Source of the DNA: Cryptomeria japonica
Lineage: Eukaryota; Streptophyta; Pinopsida; Cupressales; Cupressaceae
Length of the DNA: 64,000 nt
Assembly: GCF_030272615.1 (NCBI RefSeq)
Contig: NC_081410.1
Location: 506,873,942-506,937,941 of the forward strand
Direction of reading: 5' to 3'
Shown here piece by piece: positions 34,109 through 45,942 of this stretch. The notes below the pieces were generated by a model. That model saw only the letters and a program-made list of their open reading frames with translations, was not told the DNA's origin and searched no databases. How positions within the stretch are numbered: position 1 is the stretch's first letter; each line of letters opens with the position of its first letter. A program made the translations under genes and the position numbers.

Positions 34109-36934
34109 CAAATGGAAAGGTACTTATACAACACTTTATTCATCTTAATTACTACTTACATGCTTTTACATTTTGCAATTGCTTACAAAATCAAATAATG
34201 TTTTATGACAAATACTTGAACAAAAACTTTGTAGGTACAAAGTGCCAAGAACAATTATTGATCTCTAGTACCCAGGCTACCAATATTTGTTATTTCAAAT
34301 AATGTAATATGAATTCAGTATTACTGGTCACAAACTATTACTAGGCCAACCACAAACTTCAGTTGCATAACTATTTGTCGAACTTTACATCATTTATTAT
34401 TGCTAGAGCATTTGATACATTGAAATATTGTTTATGTATGCTAATGTCCACTTACCACTATAAATAGCATAAATTTACATAATTATTTTTACAAACTTAT
34501 AATTTCAATGGTTATTATAATAGACTTGTAATGACTTTCCATTTACTTGTTGCATCATTTTTCTTTAACATTTTCCGAAAACTCATGCTTTTATGTTCAC
34601 TGTGATTCTATTTTAGGATTGTCTTTGTCACAAATATTTGTAACTTAAACATTTGTGATAAATCACCAAGTTGGTATTTTACATCTACTACATATTTTAA
34701 CTTTATATTATGGTTTTCCCTATTAAACAACTCTAAAAAGTATACTAAATTAACATCATTACAACCAAATACATTAACAATAACAAAACAATATCAACAT
34801 CACTGAAAGGAACTTAACACATATGTATCTCTTGTTAACTTTAAAGAAACCAAAAAATGATAATTAAAAGTTCATCACTAAATTTCACATGTACAAATAG
34901 CCGCTCACTTACACACCCAATAGTTAGAATTTTTATACGTTAATTGGAAGAGTTATTCAACTTTATTGATACACATAGAGCATGAATATTGGAATGTTTA
35001 CACATAAGTATTGACAATTTTTGAAGTGATTGTAGTGCACAATTATTGAGACATTTATTACGACATCTTTAAATAGGTATTGGGGCATTGGGCATTAAGT
35101 ATTGAAGCATTGTGCATTAAGTAGTGCAATAGCTTTAACCCTCGAACGTTGTCCCATGCTGATTTTGTTCAGTTATCAGTAAATCACGCCATAGACAAAA
35201 GTCTGAGTGTGGTAGGCGGAAAAGCTTAATTGGTTTTCTTGTCGCGGCTTAATTCTGTTGCCCGTGAAAAGTAGAAACATGAGTAATGGAGGAGAAACGT
35301 TTCCCAAAAGATAGGACCATGCTCACAAATTACAATCACCATCCATTCAAAGATGAAGAAAATACGGCCTCATTCAGAAATGTGTCTTTCTGTGAGATAA
35401 AGAAAAGACGCAAGTCTGCAATAAATGGAAATATACACATGACATTAATTGTTCAAATCGATTTGTGATTTTTGTATCAATTTTTTTTTTTCATCAATGT
35501 TTTCAATTACATTTCATGAATCATCATTATGATGAAAATAATTCAATTTACAATTTAATCCAAAGTCACAAGTGAATTTAGCAGATTGTGGAAATCTGAT
35601 AGCATTATTTAATTTTCCAATGACACTTATCTAAGAAGGTGTAATAGTTATCTAAATTGTAATTTATATTAAATGTTTTATAAATTTAAGAACAAATTCA
35701 TAATTGAATTTATAAATACTTTATTAAATATTGATAGAACATCAAAAGTGTGTACTAATCATAATTAATCATTTATTGATCCTAATACAATATTAGATGG
35801 TAAGTTTTTAAATGAATAATTGTAGCAATCTTAGATGGCATGCCCATTGACATATTAAACATTAATTCTTGATGAGTATAGATTTGAAGAAATTGAACAC
35901 TATTTATATGGTTATGCAACAAGAAGTAATATAAAATTAGATTAGACAAGGAAGTGCAATCCTTATATTTCTGTGTGTTATGAATTCATATAATTGATAA
36001 ATATTTTATACATTTTTAAGTGCAATTTTTTTTGTCAAGCATAAAATAACATAAAAATTATTGTTGATCATAAACCTATTCTTGAAATAGAAAAGTTAAA
36101 TTTACAATATATTTGTATAATATCTTTAGTATAACATCCTTTATAATATTCTTGAAATAGAAAAATTAAATTTACAATATATTGTAATGTTGAAATTTTT
36201 CTTCTCTTTTTTATTACGTAGTTTTCATTTGTATTTGGTAATCATTTGCATTTGTTATCCTGAGTGTTACAACAAATAAGGTTTATAATTATCAATATAA
36301 CACAAATTTATAATTAAATTCCAACAAAAGAAATGGGGAAAACTTAATCGAAAATAATGATGACACTTACACTTGTACATTCATACTATTTTTCAAAGCT
36401 TACTTTCAATTTTAATTTTTTAAATATGAAAAAATTGTTTGAATTTAAAACAATAACAAAAATAAATACACATCAAATTTCCAATAAATATCAACATTGC
36501 TAAGAAAGATAGTAAACTAAATTGAATTCAATTTGAGTTTTTAATTTGATATTGTAATTCCTTCGATTGGTAGTTGGAATAGGAGAGTAATAGAAATCAT
36601 TCATAATGTAATGGAAATGTAGGTTATGAAATAAAGATAATAATATAGAGTACTATAAACTCTCTAATTTAAATAAATCAATTGAAAGGCTAAAGTGGAT
36701 GTTGTTTGGAATGGTTGTAAATGTGAAAAGATACATCTATGACTTCTCAACATAATTGCTTTATAATTCATATATAAGTACTAGAAGTTTTATGTTTTAA
36801 AATCATTAATCATTAGCTTAAATTTAAAATTGTATAAATTTGCATAAAGGAGCATATATCATTGTGTATAACTTAAATAAGTTGTCTAATAGAAAGTGGC
36901 TGAACTTTAGTTTTAAACATTTCTAAAAGGATCT
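34109..36934. other. AT-rich spacer
   Basis: The only patch of more balanced base composition is about 35,130-35,470, where a 60-codon frame (35,286-35,468, MEEKRFPKDRTMLTNYNHH) has no recognisable domain. Otherwise I see nothing. Confidence 0.4.
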
Positions 36935-37802
36935 TAAGAAACTCTACATCTCTAGAGCCTTTTAAATATCAATGTTTAAAATGTACTTAAAAATTAATAG
37001 CGTTAGACATGAGTAGATGTGAGTGAGGTGCATCTAGATTCTTTCACCTTTGTTTTTCTCCTCATTGTCATGAATTTTGGTATTAAGGGCGTAGATATTA
37101 ATCGATGAATTAGATTGGTTCCCATTGCATTTTCAATAGTTGTCGTAGCTTCGTGATATAGGTAAACATGTTCTACTTTCCATTAGGAAAACATATTTCA
37201 TTTTTGTTCTAATAGTGATAGATGAGGAAGTAAATCATATAATCATTCTTTTCCTCAACTAGATTTTATGACTTGTACTAAAAATAATTTTTTTGTATCT
37301 TTATGGTGAGAATTAATTTATCTCTTTGTATACTTTTTTTAGTGAATCATTGCATTTCTCTAGGGTGGAGCTCATAAGGTGTGACTTCCATTCATAGAAC
37401 TTTTCAACAAGATAAAAAATTTACTATACTTTAAAATATAACATATCTAAAGATGCAATAGTTTGAGATCATGTCAAAGAAACTACCATGGAGTTCATAT
37501 ATAGAGTTCATGACAGATCTAGGGTTGTTAGTTGAAAACCACTCAATTAAAAGAAATTATATGTAAAATCTAATATATAAATTACTTGGTGGTAAAATCT
37601 TATATTAAATTTCAAAATTAGTAACCACTTAAGAATACATATGAATGCAGTTTCAAAATTTGAATCATAATTACATATGCCATATAATAATATGAATACT
37701 CATCTTATACCTATATATATATTTCAAAATTGGTAACCACTTAAGTATAAATATGAATGAAGTTTTTAAAATTTCAATCATAACTACATATGCCATATAT
37801 TA

Positions 37803-37895
<93 letters not shown>

Positions 37896-38350
37896 CACAC
37901 ACACACACAATTATCATATCACGATTATAAAATTAACTTTATATAATAATTCTCATCCTCTAATTAATTAAAAACTAATTAATTATTTCAACATCTGGAC
38001 GGTCATGGGTATCTATTAAAGCATTTTGACTAAGAAAACTACCTTTTGCTACACACTTTCCTCTTGACAAACCTTCTTGCTAGGTAAATAATATAAATGA
38101 ATTTGTTGTGTAACCATTCCCTACATCTTTTAGTGGGTTTCGTTCTCCATTAGATATGTTAAATGAATTTGTAGAGCTATCGACTAGGTGGTGTACATGA
38201 ACTCATTATAGCTAAGACAATGGGAAACATTTTTTACAAGAGTGCACTATGAATTGGATATTAATAGCCATGCAAAGACACCTATCAGACAACACTCTCT
38301 TATATAGAATATTCAATCGTGAGCCTCCATGAAGGGCTTACAAGCAGTGG
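36935..38350. repeat. Old interspersed repeat, copy 2 (uninterrupted)
   Basis: Collinear with 5,735-6,021 plus 19,339-20,095, and so equivalent to an empty site for the 6,027-19,333 insertion. Function and class are unknown. Confidence 0.7.
37805..37910. repeat. (AC)n microsatellite, about 53 units
   Basis: An almost perfect AC run of about 105 bp with one A-to-G interruption at 37,889. The equivalent place in copy 1 (near 19,649) has only 'cagacacc'. Confidence 0.97.
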
Positions 38351-38399
38351 GGTTTTTTTGGGTAGTGTTAATCAGAACTCTTCCGTCATATCCACCTTG

Positions 38400-39640
38400 C
38401 CTTGCACAGTTGCACTGCAATGAAGGAGGCCATGACATTTCCTTTTCTTGTAGACTTGGCTAAAGAACCAATAGGGGTCTTGTACAACATATTCCTCTTA
38501 TAATTAGCATGTTTCCTTTCTATCTCCTTTTGTAAAACCTACAATGAGACTACAAACTTGTTGATCATCTACTTACTAAAAAAAATAATATCATCCATAT
38601 TTTTCATCATTTAATTTTTCTTATCTTGGAGTTGAGTGATGGACTTCTCAATATACTTCCTTTCCTCCATCAACACCTCATTGGCTTTTAGAACATTTGC
38701 CTCATCCTCCAAGGTAGCCCACATGTCAAATTTCTCAGCCAAACCTTGAGTATAGTCCATACCACTTCACTTGTCATCTTTGAAAACTAATCCCTAGCCT
38801 TATCCTTAGTTGTAGCTACAGCCTCTTAACTTGTTGATCTTTCCCTTTGCAGTATCAAATTGAACCAACAATTATTTAATGATTTCATTCTGCAAATTGT
38901 AGTACTATCATAATTCATTAACCTTAGCATAACACTCTACACAGCTTCAGAAGATAGATAGAGAAACAAGGGATTGAGTTGGGATACCCAAATTAGTGTT
39001 CAAATTCTTTAGGATGGACCTGGTATTAAGAGGATGGGAATCGTAAGGGGACCATTTAGAAGAAGTGGACTAAGAGGAATAGGGATGATCATGAATTCCT
39101 TTTCAAGGTTCAAAGAACTCAATTTGTTTTCCTTTCTAAGACTCAACAAAGGCCTCAAGGTTTTTTTATCTTAGTATAATGTCAAGGGTTTACACTAGAG
39201 AGCACACCTTTAGAGGGGAAAGGAGTGTTAACCATTATTGAAAAAGAGGCCCCTAGGATATTGGGTGTAGGGAACTATTTCAAGTCCACAATCAAAGAAT
39301 GGTTAGTGAAACCAGGTAGAGAACTAGTAGCTAGGGTGAGGCTCAAATTGAAGTTATAAATTTTGAATATGAGACCTTGAGGTTGGGTAAATCATTAGCT
39401 TTAGACTAGGCTACCAAAACCAAATTAGACCAAGAAGAATCAATCCACAAAGGAAAATTCATTTTGATACCATGTCTAAAATCATTCAACATATGAACAT
39501 TATGAATGGAAACTTTTAAATTTATTTTTTGGGATGACATACAACATTAGAACCACTACCACTTGTCACACATAAAATGATTAGTGGGATTAGTATTCAA
39601 ATAAAACCAAGCCATTTTAAATGCAATATCAAGAAAGATT
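38400..39640 (-). pseudogene. Uncharacterised repeat-borne protein family, copy 2 (decayed)
   Basis: The minus strand contains MAWFYLNTNPTNHFMCDKW-like text and VHMLNDFRHGIKMNFPLWI, DSSWSNLVLVA (about 39,500-39,400), matching MFYHLKYGIRMNFAYWV and the Ser-rich block that follows it in copy 1. Near 38,740-38,590 it has DMWATLEDEANVLKANEVL, MEERKYIEKSITQLQDKK, a probable coiled coil in the position of the Glu/Lys-rich tail of copy 1. Stops are frequent. I do not know its function. Confidence 0.45.
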
Positions 39641-39649
39641 TAAATAAAA

Positions 39650-40635
39650 GGCATATGAAAGACAAATGAAATAAATGAACTTTACTCAAGGTGCTCCTAT
39701 TTCAATGAATCTTCCTTGTCCTCCTCGTCTTCATGAACTACATTGATTTGAAGTTGACAAATGAAAAGTGGGAGGGATGGACAGGGCTTAAATGTGGATT
39801 GCTCAAACTTTCATAACAAACTAAGGATGAGTGGATATGGATATGAATTTGGAGATGCTTATGGTGTCAAAATGACAACATAAGTTTGCATTGATTTTTG
39901 GCTAAATGGTCAGCATAATGATGTAATAAAAAGTGGATATGCAACCAAAAGGGTAGCATATGATTATGATGAAAAGTGGATGATTTGATATGAGTGAAGG
40001 CTTCAATTTATAGAGTTTGGAGATTGAAAATGGATGATCAAGATTGGAAGTCAAATGGAGGGTTTAGATTAAAATGGAGTCTTCTCCCATATTTGAAGGC
40101 TTAACCTTGTGACAAGTGTCACAAGGAGAAGTGAGGTGCAAGGGTAAGTGTTCTCAAACATGTGTGAGCACACATGGGAAATCTCATGAAAGGATCATGT
40201 CTATGACACGTGTAAGGGATAAGGTGGCTAGGAGGTGCCTTGTAAGTCACATGTTGAAAATATAGAGGTTTGTGAAAATGACATGTCCATGACATATGTA
40301 AGGGGTAGGTTGACTTTGTGAGTCACACATGGACTTGGGTAGATGTTTAGTATTAAAAAATTGAATAAATACTAATAGGGATTAGACATCTCTTTTGTTG
40401 CTTCTTCAGATATCATTGAAGCAATCAACAAGGATGTGAAACCTACAATTCTTTATACATAGAAACAACACTTGTTTGTCAAACTATTAATCTATGTAGA
40501 CATGTATAATCATTATAATCTCTTTAAAGTCTTAATTAAATTAAATTTGCATTCAATTACCTTTCCCTTTGTCTATCATTATGCTTCCAGAGTCTAGCTA
40601 GCGCTACACCTCATTGACACAAGGTGTGTCCTACA
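39650..40635 (-). repeat. Possible solo LTR
   Basis: On the minus strand a TGTAGGACACACC start (40,635) and a TATAAAT box (40,012-40,006) are arranged like the LTR at 51,120-53,007, and both share a gacaagtgtcac phrase. The other edge is not identified and there is no second copy, so this is tentative. Confidence 0.3.
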
Positions 40636-40909
40636 AGAGTAAAATAAGATAAACATATAAGTTAATTTATAAATTAATTAATCACAATTTAAATGACAAG
40701 CATGTATACAATAAAAAATGTAAATGACTAAGTGCAAAAATATATGCCATGTAGTTGTGAAGGTCAAATGAAGTGACCAAGATGGTAGCATTCTAGACAT
40801 GTGTCATGTCCTCCTCAGACATCAACTATTAAATAGACCATGCTATAAAAAATTAATACTCAATACTATCTCTTATAAATATTCATTTAAAATAAAATGC
40901 ACGATGAAA

Positions 40910-41740
40910 TTAAAAGTTATGTCTTACCACTATATTGTTAGTGTACGATCCATGAACCTCCTCATCTCTAGCATGAAAAGACTTCCTAGGGTATGCTTCA
41001 GTCTCTGTTGTCTCATATGGTGGACCAACCATATCATGGACCTCATAATCAGATGTGTCAATGGGATGATTAATAGGTTTTCCAAGAGGACCTAAGCATA
41101 TGTGCTTGGACATAGTGCAAGTATGCGACACACAAATATGTGGACCTAAGGAGGATGTGTGAATGCCACTGAATCTACAACTAGCACCAAGGTCATGTGG
41201 CACTAGTGTGGCTATCTGAGAAACCAAAAGGTCACTCAATGAGTGAATAACCAATATAGTCTATGACGCTACCTCTACAATAAAATCTAGAGGCTATACT
41301 AGAGGTGGGTGAGCAATGCAAGGAGGGGGAACATATGGGCCCTACACTACTGAAACAACCATAGGTCTATCTTGGGGCATACTTTGACCGGAGCCCTTAA
41401 AATGATTGATGTCAAAGTAGTTGACATCCTTACCTATCACAAACTCAACATATAATTTCTTAATGAAATAAAATGACACATTGAGATTGTTGTTGGGTGG
41501 TCTATAAAAAAACATCCACCAACTCTCCCATAAGTTATCTTCCATATCATAATTCACACACCATTTAATGGAAAGTTTTGGTTTTTTCACATCAACAGGT
41601 TTTCCAATGAGGGCATTAAAAAATAGGGCAGCTATTTCAACTTTTGATATTTTGAGGTTTTTCATCTCTTCATAGAACAATCCATTCGCATATCGTTCCC
41701 TCATTGCATCTTTCCACAAAAAATGAAATTGTGCTTGGTG
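40910..41740 (-). pseudogene. Unidentified minus-strand protein remnant
   Basis: A single minus-strand frame from about 41,740 reads QAQFHFLWKDAMRERYANGL, FYEEMKNLKISKVEIAALFF, WESWWMFFYRPPNNNL, VGPPYETTETEAYPRKS and ends near 40,910. It contains stops at about 41,342 and 41,300. The end coincides with GTAAGA, a plausible splice donor, and a TTTTTTATAG acceptor follows about 100 bp downstream, suggesting an intron-containing gene or transposon ORF. I recognise no domain. Confidence 0.4.
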
Positions 41741-44518
41741 GTGAGGGTTTCTACTTTAGTAATTATTGATCATATTGTGGAAAACATCAGGGATAAATGA
41801 GGGATCCTACTCTACACCTCAAAAATTCTCGTCAATTGATCCAAATTTTGACCAATTAAATCAAGAATTGAGGGGGGGTTTGGTGGCAAAGATTTTTGCA
41901 TTTGGTGGAAAAGAGTTTGCCATTTGTGGTGGTTGTTCTCATTTTTGACAGTCATATTACCTGTTTGAAGTTGAAAATTTATATAATTAATAGATTTTAA
42001 ACAAAAGATTGTATTTCAAATAAAAAACCTAATTTATAACTAAAAAGTAGAAAAACAAAAACAAATGCAAATGAATGATAAACAATGAAGGAATACAAAA
42101 AAATATTCATACCTGATGCTGGTAAATGATGAAAATTTATTCTAGCAATCAGATATCAATTGTTTTTTGATATTGGATAGCTAGAAATATCCAAATCCAT
42201 TCTCGTCATGGGTGAAAATAACCCACGGCAGACACAATTCAGTTTTAAAATACCGACATATATTGGATGTCTAATACATTTTTAAGGTTTTCATCTAATT
42301 ATATATTAATTATATATATTATTAATATATAGTAATATATATTAATATACTAATATATTACAATATTAAAATATAATATAATATATAATTTATAATTATA
42401 TCATATATTAATATTATAATATATTATATAATATATGATTAAAAATATTCGATATCCAATATTATCCGATATATGCTTTGGATTTTTCCATGGCTACATG
42501 TATTGATATCCAAGTGAACCAAAAACTCAACATGGATTTTTTGCATTTTTGAGCAAATGGAAAAGGCATTTTTCTTCATATCACCACTTTTTGGCCCCTC
42601 ATGAACTTGCACATACCCATAAACATGAGCTCATTGACACTTTTGAGAATGAATAACACATATCATATATACTTGGAGAGTTGGAAAAATAGTTAAGGTA
42701 ACAAGGCTATAATGAGTAGACAAGATAAGAGGAATAAAAGTTCATTTGGTACTCTCACACTTAAACATAGAGATAAGTTATATCGGTGTTAGGGAGATAG
42801 AGACCTAAATGGATCCAAGGGAAAAAAAAACCCACAACTTTCTATATTAACAATGGATTCAATGAAGAAAAAAAACAATTTTTTTTGCATAAAGCATTTT
42901 AGAATAAACATCAAGTCAATCACCAACAATATCTTGAACAATAATTTGAATTATGATCTTTGGTAGGAAGTAAGAAATAGACTTTAATACATGTACAATA
43001 ATGGCATTCCTCAAAGCTTCCAAAGATTAATAATTCAACACTAGAAAAAGGTTCACTAACCAGATTGTTGATTACTTGAGAAATGAAGCATTAAAAATGT
43101 AGATTGCTAGGGACAATAAACAATATTTTAAAATTCATAGATAACTTACATATGGTAGAAATGAAAGCACAAGAGGAACTATTACACCCATACAACCATC
43201 ACTCAAATTACTAAACTCCAAATTTGCAATAATTTTCAAAGAAGGAATGTTTTCTAGGGCTAGACAAACTAGACTACCTCTGAAATCAGGTCACACACAT
43301 TATCATCTACCATCAAGATCCCACTTCCCAACCACTCGAAAGAATGGCTTATGACTTTTCAAAACCAACAAATAAAATGAAATCCATATTCTATTAAATT
43401 TTAAGTAATAGGGACATGATTATTTTGTGATTTTAGGCCATGATAGAGATGGAAGCAATGAGCAATTTGATTATGAGGTGAGATTTCAATATATACAAAT
43501 GAAAGTCAGTCAGAGGAGTAATTGACGAGGCTAGACATACCTGACTAACTACAAATTAACCTTATGTTAACACATAACATATCTACATTTACAAATTAGT
43601 ATAATATATATTTTAAATTTATATATATGTATTATACTACTCCAACATAAACTAGAAATATTAACACAAATGGTGACAACCAAATTTAGCAGTTATAATA
43701 AGGCAGTAGTTGCCCCACTTGCAATTTATATGCATTTATATTAGACAAAAATATCTAGGATCTGTGTTCTTGAGGTAGTAGGGATATGGGACTACTATTG
43801 AAGAACATTCCTAATTGAGAATTCAAGATAATTTATATGAAAATAGATTTCTTTACCTATGTATACATTTTTCTAGACATCTGAAATTGGGATGTATTGA
43901 ACTTAATAAACATTATACAATAAACTATATCATAGTATAGAATTAAATCATATTTTTTTCCAAAAACTACAATAACATCAAAAATATGGTTGAGACTCAT
44001 TTTCATCATAAATAGAAGGTTATAATTCATAAACAAGTGTAAGTATCATGTGGAATTGCATAGGGTCTTGTAGATGCATCCTGGTATTGCCTATGTAAAT
44101 ACCCATATCCAAAACATTTTGTACTAATTTCTAGTCAATCTTTAGGATGATTTGATACATAGTTAGAAACAAAAACTAAATCAAATTCATAATTATTTAT
44201 CTATGGATAAGGCATAATGAATTTCCAAACTAAATAAAATTGTTACATTTCAAAAATAGCATTAATATTGAATTTCACTATTAGAGCCATTTTATTAGTT
44301 GTGGAGTTGAACATGGAGAAATATTTCATAAAATAAGGGAGAATTCAAAACTTAAGAAAAACTTGATGTGTAATGGTTGAAAGTGTTAAAAACGGAATAT
44401 AGTAAAGTTTTAGTTGTTCACCATTTACATCATATTGTGCATGCCATCTAGTTAAAGATTAAATTTGTTGACTAATTGAATCCAAGGGGGAAGAAAAAAG
44501 TCAATTATAACTCTATGG
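41741..44518. other. AT-rich spacer, no gene seen
   Basis: A block of almost pure A/T with many TATAAT/ATATTA palindromes lies at about 42,295-42,440. It is flanked by loosely inverted 'gatattggata' / 'gatatccaatattatcc' stretches that could be remains of a small inverted-repeat element. Nothing coding is recognised. Confidence 0.4.
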
Positions 44519-44632
44519 TCTTTCTCAACAAATTCTCCTACCAAGATGAATATCCTTAGGCATGATGGTGACTCTCTTAGCATGGATGGCAAACAAGTTG
44601 GTATCGTCAAAAACCTCCACCAAATATGCTTC
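44519..44632 (-). pseudogene. Histone H3 C-terminal fragment
   Basis: The minus strand reads [20 protein letters not shown] then [15 protein letters not shown], stop, ER. This is the highly conserved end of histone H3 (about residues 97-133) with several substitutions and a stop (44,525-44,527). A weak DLYF just upstream may correspond to the DLRF of H3 with an insertion between. H3 packages DNA in nucleosomes. This copy is non-functional and may be a processed or captured fragment. Confidence 0.8.
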
Positions 44633-44639
44633 AAGGTTT

Positions 44640-45942
44640 TTAAAGTTTACAATTTAGAGAACCAAGAAATGCACAATTTTGAAATAGAGGTCCATTATTA
44701 TTACTTTTTCCAAATTTATTGTATTAAGGTTCAATGCAAGAAGCTAAGTCCACTTTTTGGCCAAAAAGTGGAAGTGTTTTCCCTAATTTTCAGATTTTGT
44801 CTCATTTGAGCTTAAAGTTTGAAACACTTGGAGATTGAATCTTGGAAAATGTTAGTAATATAAAAGATATCCCTCTGAGTCTACTTTACAAATATATAAT
44901 TTATTTTAATGCCCACATAATAAAAAATAACTTTTTGAATGGAGTTCTAAAAACTATGTTTTAAAAATGCCTGTTTTAGGACCATACCATGCATGTGTAA
45001 GACCCACACTTTTTGACACAATTAAAATTATTTTCTCAAACCATTCTGGAAAATGGTTTGTAACACACTGAAGATTGATGAGCATATTTTTTTGTATTTG
45101 TTTTTTAAAATAAAATTTTATTAAATTTTTTAATGATCGTAATTATCTTTTTAAAAATTTGACGTGTACGACCCACATAATTTGATGTAAACTTAACATT
45201 TTTTATTTTTATTTTTTTTTAAATGATTTTTTTTTTTGTAGATTGATGACATATACCTTTTTTTTCAAAATTCATTAAAATAAAAAAGTTATTAAATTAA
45301 CAAAATTAGTTAATATTTCAAGTTTATGGACCCGATTTAGTATAAATTGAATGAAAAATAGTTAAAATAATCAATTTTTAAATAAATTTACATATTTAGA
45401 ACCTAGACAGTATAATCTGAAATGGGTTTTAATTTCGTATAAAAATTGTCTAATTAGAGGCACGTAAACTATTTCAGAAGTTAATATTTGTGCTTTCGTT
45501 CATGGAGATTTGAATTTGTAGGTCCATGTCATAGGCGTGGCCATCCTAGGCCTATCCCAAACCTAATCCCGAGGCAAGTGGTGGGTTTTGGAACCAACTT
45601 CCATAGAACGGGCCCTCATTTTCAAAACGGGGGCCCGTTCCCTTTTTTAACCATTGGTTTTAGGAACGGGTCCCATTTTTAAAACAAGGGCCCATTATTT
45701 AAATAACGAATGGGTACCCATTCTTGAATTACCATTACTGTGAAGAAAAAGGACAAATTACATCAATTTACTAGATTATCATTGGAATTCGTACTGACAA
45801 ACATTTTTTATAGCATTTGGCACTACTTTTTAATCTTTTTTACACAAATTTTAGAAGAACTCGGTAAAAAGAAATATTATTTTTTTAAGAGGAGTTTGTA
45901 AAGATGGGTTCTACGCAACATCAAAAGGAATAAAGGAAAACA
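44640..45942. other. Spacer with GC-rich palindromes
   Basis: At 45,530-45,725 the otherwise AT-rich sequence turns GC-rich. It contains a 10-bp stem GAACGGGCCC / GGGCCCGTTC (45,606-45,615 with 45,631-45,640) and the perfect 16-bp palindrome GAATGGGTACCCATTC (45,708-45,723). These lie upstream of the transposase-like gene. Confidence 0.7.

Noticed and set aside
41766-41948. 60-codon plus-strand frame with Gly-rich end
   Set aside because: No domain; the opposite strand carries a longer protein-like pattern next to it.
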